A stretch of DNA of 64,000 nt from Casuarina equisetifolia (taxonomy: Eukaryota; Streptophyta; Magnoliopsida; Fagales; Casuarinaceae), in contig CM052355.1 of the NCBI GenBank assembly GCA_028551475.1, positions 24,765,580-24,829,579 of the forward strand, in the 5' to 3' direction. The number at the start of each line of letters is the position of its first letter. The stretch's first letter is position 1. Shown in pieces: positions 60,488 to 64,000 of the stretch. The notes beneath the pieces were generated by a model. That model was given only the letters and a program-made list of their open reading frames with translations, had not been told where the DNA came from and did no database searches. The position numbers were made by a program, and so were the translations under genes.

Positions 60488-62584
60488 CTATATGTCAGCT
60501 TCTGTGGCGGCATGAAGCAGCTCGTCTGGAGTTGCAGCCGGGTCCAGATCCCAACAGTTATCCGGCAAATTACCTCCCTCTTCCTTGAGTGGACAAGATG
60601 GCACCTGGTGGGAAAAGCGTAGCATCTCTCGTCGTGGGATCCATCGAACAGCGTCTTTGTCCGTATTTCTTCGATATACGGTCTTAAAACCAGCCAACTT
60701 GACAAGAGGAGCTACACAAACACCAAGCTCTTCCGAGTAATCGTCCAGAACCTCCACCATTTCATACTGATACCTCACCTCATCTGGGGTTGATCTGTTC
60801 CAGTGCCGTGACCAATTCCGGTATACAGCCCAAACATCTCCACTTCTAGGGTATATTCGAACACAACCTCCCCTACCAGCTTTTTCCCGGCTAAGAACAT
60901 GCGAGAAAACGTTAACTTGGTCAACAACATCCGAGTTCCATGCTCTGAAATTTCCGCAAGATTTGGTAAAGCCACAATCCAGCCAATTAACCGTCCCAAA
61001 CTCACTATCAGTCTTAGAGTTCAGGTAAGTGATATGAATCTTAAATGGTTCAACTGAGATTACCTCTCGGATCAGACAGTACAAGCGAGGCATACCATCT
61101 TCTTCATCATATAATGCCCATATTTGTTTTGGCTTGAAGCATTCCTCCGACCTATCTTTGTCAAAGTCATGGAAGTCAGGGTCAGGAACTGTCAGCGAGA
61201 TTGATCGGGGTTTATTTGGCTCTAATTGATGCAAACCTTGTATTTTAGGTGCCTTGCCAGTCCTTCTGGATTGATCAACTTCTGCCTGTGCCTTTGCATT
61301 CTGCTTAACTGCGGCAGCTGTCTCTGATGCCAATTTCATCTCTTCCAATTTCTTCCGAATTTCTGTCCTTGCCTTTTCAATCAACAACTTTCTAGCATCA
61401 AATGGAGGTGCAATAGAACGTCTACTTGGAGGTTCAATTGGATTACTAGGCGTGGGATCATGTCCATTACTAGCATTTCCATCAGCCAATCTTGCCTCCG
61501 AAGCAGACTTTGATCCCTTGTCTTCGCCCCCATTCCTGAGACTGGCTGCCAACACCACTTTCCTTTTCTTTTCAGATCTACCAACCTTAGGTCCAGCAGG
61601 TTCACTGCAGTCACTAGGTGAATTTGCGTTAACTATAGAATTATCCATGGAATGTTTTCTGCTGGCTCCTGATTTAACCTTAGCTTTTGCCCTATTAACA
61701 TTTCCATGGGCCGGATAAACATCAGTGGATACAGTAGATTGTCCATTAGGACCCATAACTCCAGCAGAAGTTCCAGAGAAAGAACTCCACTGAAATGACA
61801 CATTCGAAACATATTCATATCTGTGTCCAGAATGAAATCCTGTGACTCCATTTCCCGCTACAAAAGCAGCATTTGCTGGAATATAAGTAACTCCATCAAA
61901 TCCATGACTTCCATACCCATTACTAGGCACATGTGACCAAGGACAATATGGGAAAGAACCATTTGCTGGAGCTGCCCCAGTTTCCACTGCAATGAAGATA
62001 CCTCGACAGTTCTTACAAGAAAGTCTCTTATTCACATACTTCCGGAGATACTCATATTGAACTTTACAAGAGGTGCAAACAGTCCAAAAGGTGTCAAGTC
62101 GGCCGTGAGAATTCGCCGGATTGGAGCAGTTACCTCCTGTGGTATGAACAGAAGCTGAGTTTGGCTGGTTCACGTTTGAAGATACTTGCTTGTTTCTCTT
62201 CATATCGTAAGAGCTTCGCTTACTACCATCAGACAACAAAGTCCATGCTTCGGAAACAAGTCTGAATGCCCCATCAGCTCCAACACATTTGTTCTTATCA
62301 GGGTGGAGTAACACTGCCATCTTCTTGTACTGTTTCTTCACTGCATCTTTGTCGGCAAAAGGTTTCAACCCAAGAATTGAATAGTAATCCACTTCACCAT
62401 TGCATTTAGCCTCAGAAGCAGTATAAACTTCAAATGTGGTTAGCATTTGAGATATCCCTTCCAGTTCGGGATATAGTTCTTTAGCTTTTAATGCATAACT
62501 CTTTGCACTGGCAAAGTCTTTCTCCACAAATCGCTTCTCAGCTATCTCTTTAGCTTTAAGAGCCTCCTCTAGATTTGCTTCCAT
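60488..62584 (-). CDS. J-domain protein with C-terminal DUF3444
   Basis: One exon encodes 698 aa. The N-terminus (MEANLEEALKAKEIAEKRFV) is the helical lead-in typical of this plant family. The J domain spans about residues 66-130, with the HPD motif at 94-96, so stimulation of Hsp70 ATPase is expected. A zinc-ribbon-like CTSC...CKNC pair lies near 170-200. A Ser/Gly-rich middle contains a basic SEKKRKV stretch that could be a nuclear localisation signal. DUF3444 fills about 465-690. Family members are mostly uncharacterised chaperone co-factors. The start codon directly follows a ttcctag acceptor, implying a 5'UTR intron. No lesion was seen. Confidence 0.95.
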   Translation of the reverse strand: MEANLEEALKAKEIAEKRFVEKDFASAKSYALKAKELYPELEGISQMLTTFEVYTASEAKCNGEVDYYSILGLKPFADKDAVKKQYKKMAVLLHPDKNKCVGADGAFRLVSEAWTLLSDGSKRSSYDMKRNKQVSSNVNQPNSASVHTTGGNCSNPANSHGRLDTFWTVCTSCKVQYEYLRKYVNKRLSCKNCRGIFIAVETGAAPANGSFPYCPWSHVPSNGYGSHGFDGVTYIPANAAFVAGNGVTGFHSGHRYEYVSNVSFQWSSFSGTSAGVMGPNGQSTVSTDVYPAHGNVNRAKAKVKSGASRKHSMDNSIVNANSPSDCSEPAGPKVGRSEKKRKVVLAASLRNGGEDKGSKSASEARLADGNASNGHDPTPSNPIEPPSRRSIAPPFDARKLLIEKARTEIRKKLEEMKLASETAAAVKQNAKAQAEVDQSRRTGKAPKIQGLHQLEPNKPRSISLTVPDPDFHDFDKDRSEECFKPKQIWALYDEEDGMPRLYCLIREVISVEPFKIHITYLNSKTDSEFGTVNWLDCGFTKSCGNFRAWNSDVVDQVNVFSHVLSREKAGRGGCVRIYPRSGDVWAVYRNWSRHWNRSTPDEVRYQYEMVEVLDDYSEELGVCVAPLVKLAGFKTVYRRNTDKDAVRWIPRREMLRFSHQVPSCPLKEEGGNLPDNCWDLDPAATPDELLHAATEADI

Positions 62585-63382
62585 CTAGGAACTCAAATTA
62601 CTTCAAAACCAAACTCTCGAAAGAAAAACTATGACCAGCTTGACGTACTTAACTGAGCAAAAGGCAGAATTCTTGCATCCGACGACAATTTCATTTCTGC
62701 AAACATTTGCTAAAGACGTTTAAATTTCGGCCAATATGTAACTTCCAACGTAAACACTACTACATTAAAATTTTACTCTAACGACAAATACATTGTCCAT
62801 TTGAAAAAGCGAAGACAATTAATTGGAGACAAACTCTCATGATTTCAATTCATCCCAACAGATTAGATCTCAACTTGAGACTTACGCTATGTTTAAGGAC
62901 TAAAAAGCCTGAGGGAAAGAAAAGAAAGATCAAGGCGAAACCCTAAATATCTTATTCTTCGATCCAAGCAAGTGAATTGATCAACCAAATTAGACACTCT
63001 ATAATCATATTCCCCAGCGAACTTACTTCTTTGCTTAGCACGAGTAAACATCAAAGAGAAACATCTACAAAACCTCATTTTCCTCCATTTTCTCGCCAGC
63101 GAAACACCCTGAGCTCCGAAAATTTGAAAACCCATTTCTTAAAACCCGCCAAAAAGCACAAAAAGCAGCTAAATTTTCCAAATCAGGGTCCAAATCCTAC
63201 TTAATACATCCAGATTCAATGCATACTAATCAGAATTCGGAACCCAAAAAACCCTAGAAACAACATATTAAATCCGTATTCTGTCAAAAATCAAAAACTA
63301 CATCCCAAAAAGGACGCACAGTACAACTATGCACAAAAATTAAAATTAAAGAGTTAAGAGAAATAAAATTGCAAAAACTTAC
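62585..63382 (-). other. probable 5'UTR intron of the J-protein gene
   Basis: On the minus strand the sequence CA|GTAAGTTTTTG at 63,382 is a strong donor, and TTCCTAG at 62,585 is an acceptor immediately before the ATG. An 0.8-kb leader intron is therefore likely. The inside is AT-rich without a gene. Confidence 0.6.
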
Positions 63383-64000
63383 TGAAATTTGAGCAGCAAA
63401 TGGAGGTGAAGTCGACCCAGATCGCCACGTGTACTTAGGAGCTCGAGCAGAAGCAAAAATCAAGAAGAGCTACTTGTGAATCTCACTGTACCAAACAGAC
63501 TCACACAAATACAGAGAAACCCCCACTTTTTTTTTTTATACACAGACACAGAAAGTGGAGGGACCAAATGGGAAAGGTTAGGGTTTTGGTAATTGAAAAA
63601 TTGGGGCTCGGGGGGACCGGGTTGATGGAGATCCGGATCCGGGTCGGATTGGATCCGGCTTCCGGTGAGGAATTGTAGGTCCCGTCGGATCGGCGATCGG
63701 AAAATGCAGCGCAGAAGGAATAAGTGATTTTAGTGGTAATAACAAAAGTGGTGATTTTTCAGAAGGAGTAAACGGTGTGTTAATGGCTCTTAGACATGGT
63801 GTGGTGCTAATGTGCGCAGTGGTGCGTTGTGGGCATGGAGTTTCCTTTTCTGTTTTTCTTTTCTTTTCTTTTTTCCGTGTGTTTGGTAGTGGAGAGAAGT
63901 GGACTTGGTTATCCCCTCTTTTATTAAATTATCTACTTGCTTATTTTTGGAAAGTGAGTGTTTTGTAAGAAAAAGCTGAGCTCCTCAACTTGCCAAGATT
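63383..64000. promoter_or_regulatory. promoter/first leader exon region of the J-protein gene
   Basis: The leader exon would lie at about 63,383-63,500. Beyond it is a GC-rich block with overlapping ggatccgg/gatcgg words (63,600-63,700), then a T-rich stretch to the window edge. A 63-aa ORF at 63,777 has no recognisable domain. Confidence 0.4.

Overview
The window is nuclear DNA from a flowering plant, almost certainly a eudicot. The genes have GT..AG introns, the non-coding DNA is very AT-rich, and every recognisable protein is a plant family. A woody species such as grapevine would fit the gene structures and the retroelement content, but the species call is inference only. I see no bacterial operon, CRISPR array or prokaryotic defence locus.

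Layout. 0.2-2.5 kb (+): a FAR1-RELATED SEQUENCE protein, closest in my memory to FRS10. 4.9-5.6 kb (-): a small two-helix membrane protein with a C-terminal DUF761-type motif. 11.1-15.2 kb (+): a complete ten-exon plastidic glucose-6-phosphate dehydrogenase of the G6PD1 type. 15.9-20.6 kb (+): a decayed, 5'-truncated Ty1/copia retrotransposon with its 3' LTR. 22.1-34.0 kb: a locus present twice in tandem, made mostly of about 40 diverged ~270-bp tandem repeats. 34.9-35.9 kb: DNA whose texture resembles a plant mitochondrial insertion. 37.2-41.1 kb (+): STERILE APETALA (SAP), two exons. 45.3-47.4 kb (-): an intronless P-class PPR gene whose terminal coding segment is repeated six times in tandem. 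51.7-54.6 kb (+): a seven-exon CCCH zinc-finger/RRM protein. 57.1-57.3 kb: a long hairpin that could be a microRNA precursor. 57.6-59.7 kb (-): a five-exon TMEM256/DUF423 membrane protein. 60.5-62.6 kb (-): a J-domain protein with C-terminal DUF3444.

The genes do not form one pathway. They are ordinary, independently transcribed plant genes: transcription and light signalling (FRS10), plastid NADPH supply (G6PD1), floral and organ-size control (SAP), organelle RNA processing (PPR), RNA binding (CCCH), chaperone (J protein) and one membrane protein of unknown role. Their order is informative. In Arabidopsis SAP (At5g35770) and G6PD1 (At5g35790) are near neighbours, so the 22 kb of retroelement and tandem-repeat DNA between them here looks like expansion of a conserved gene neighbourhood.

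I found no clearly undescribed biological system. The most unusual items are the duplicated satellite-like locus with a 6.2-kb length difference between its copies, the PPR 3'-end repeat array, and the hairpin at 57.1 kb.
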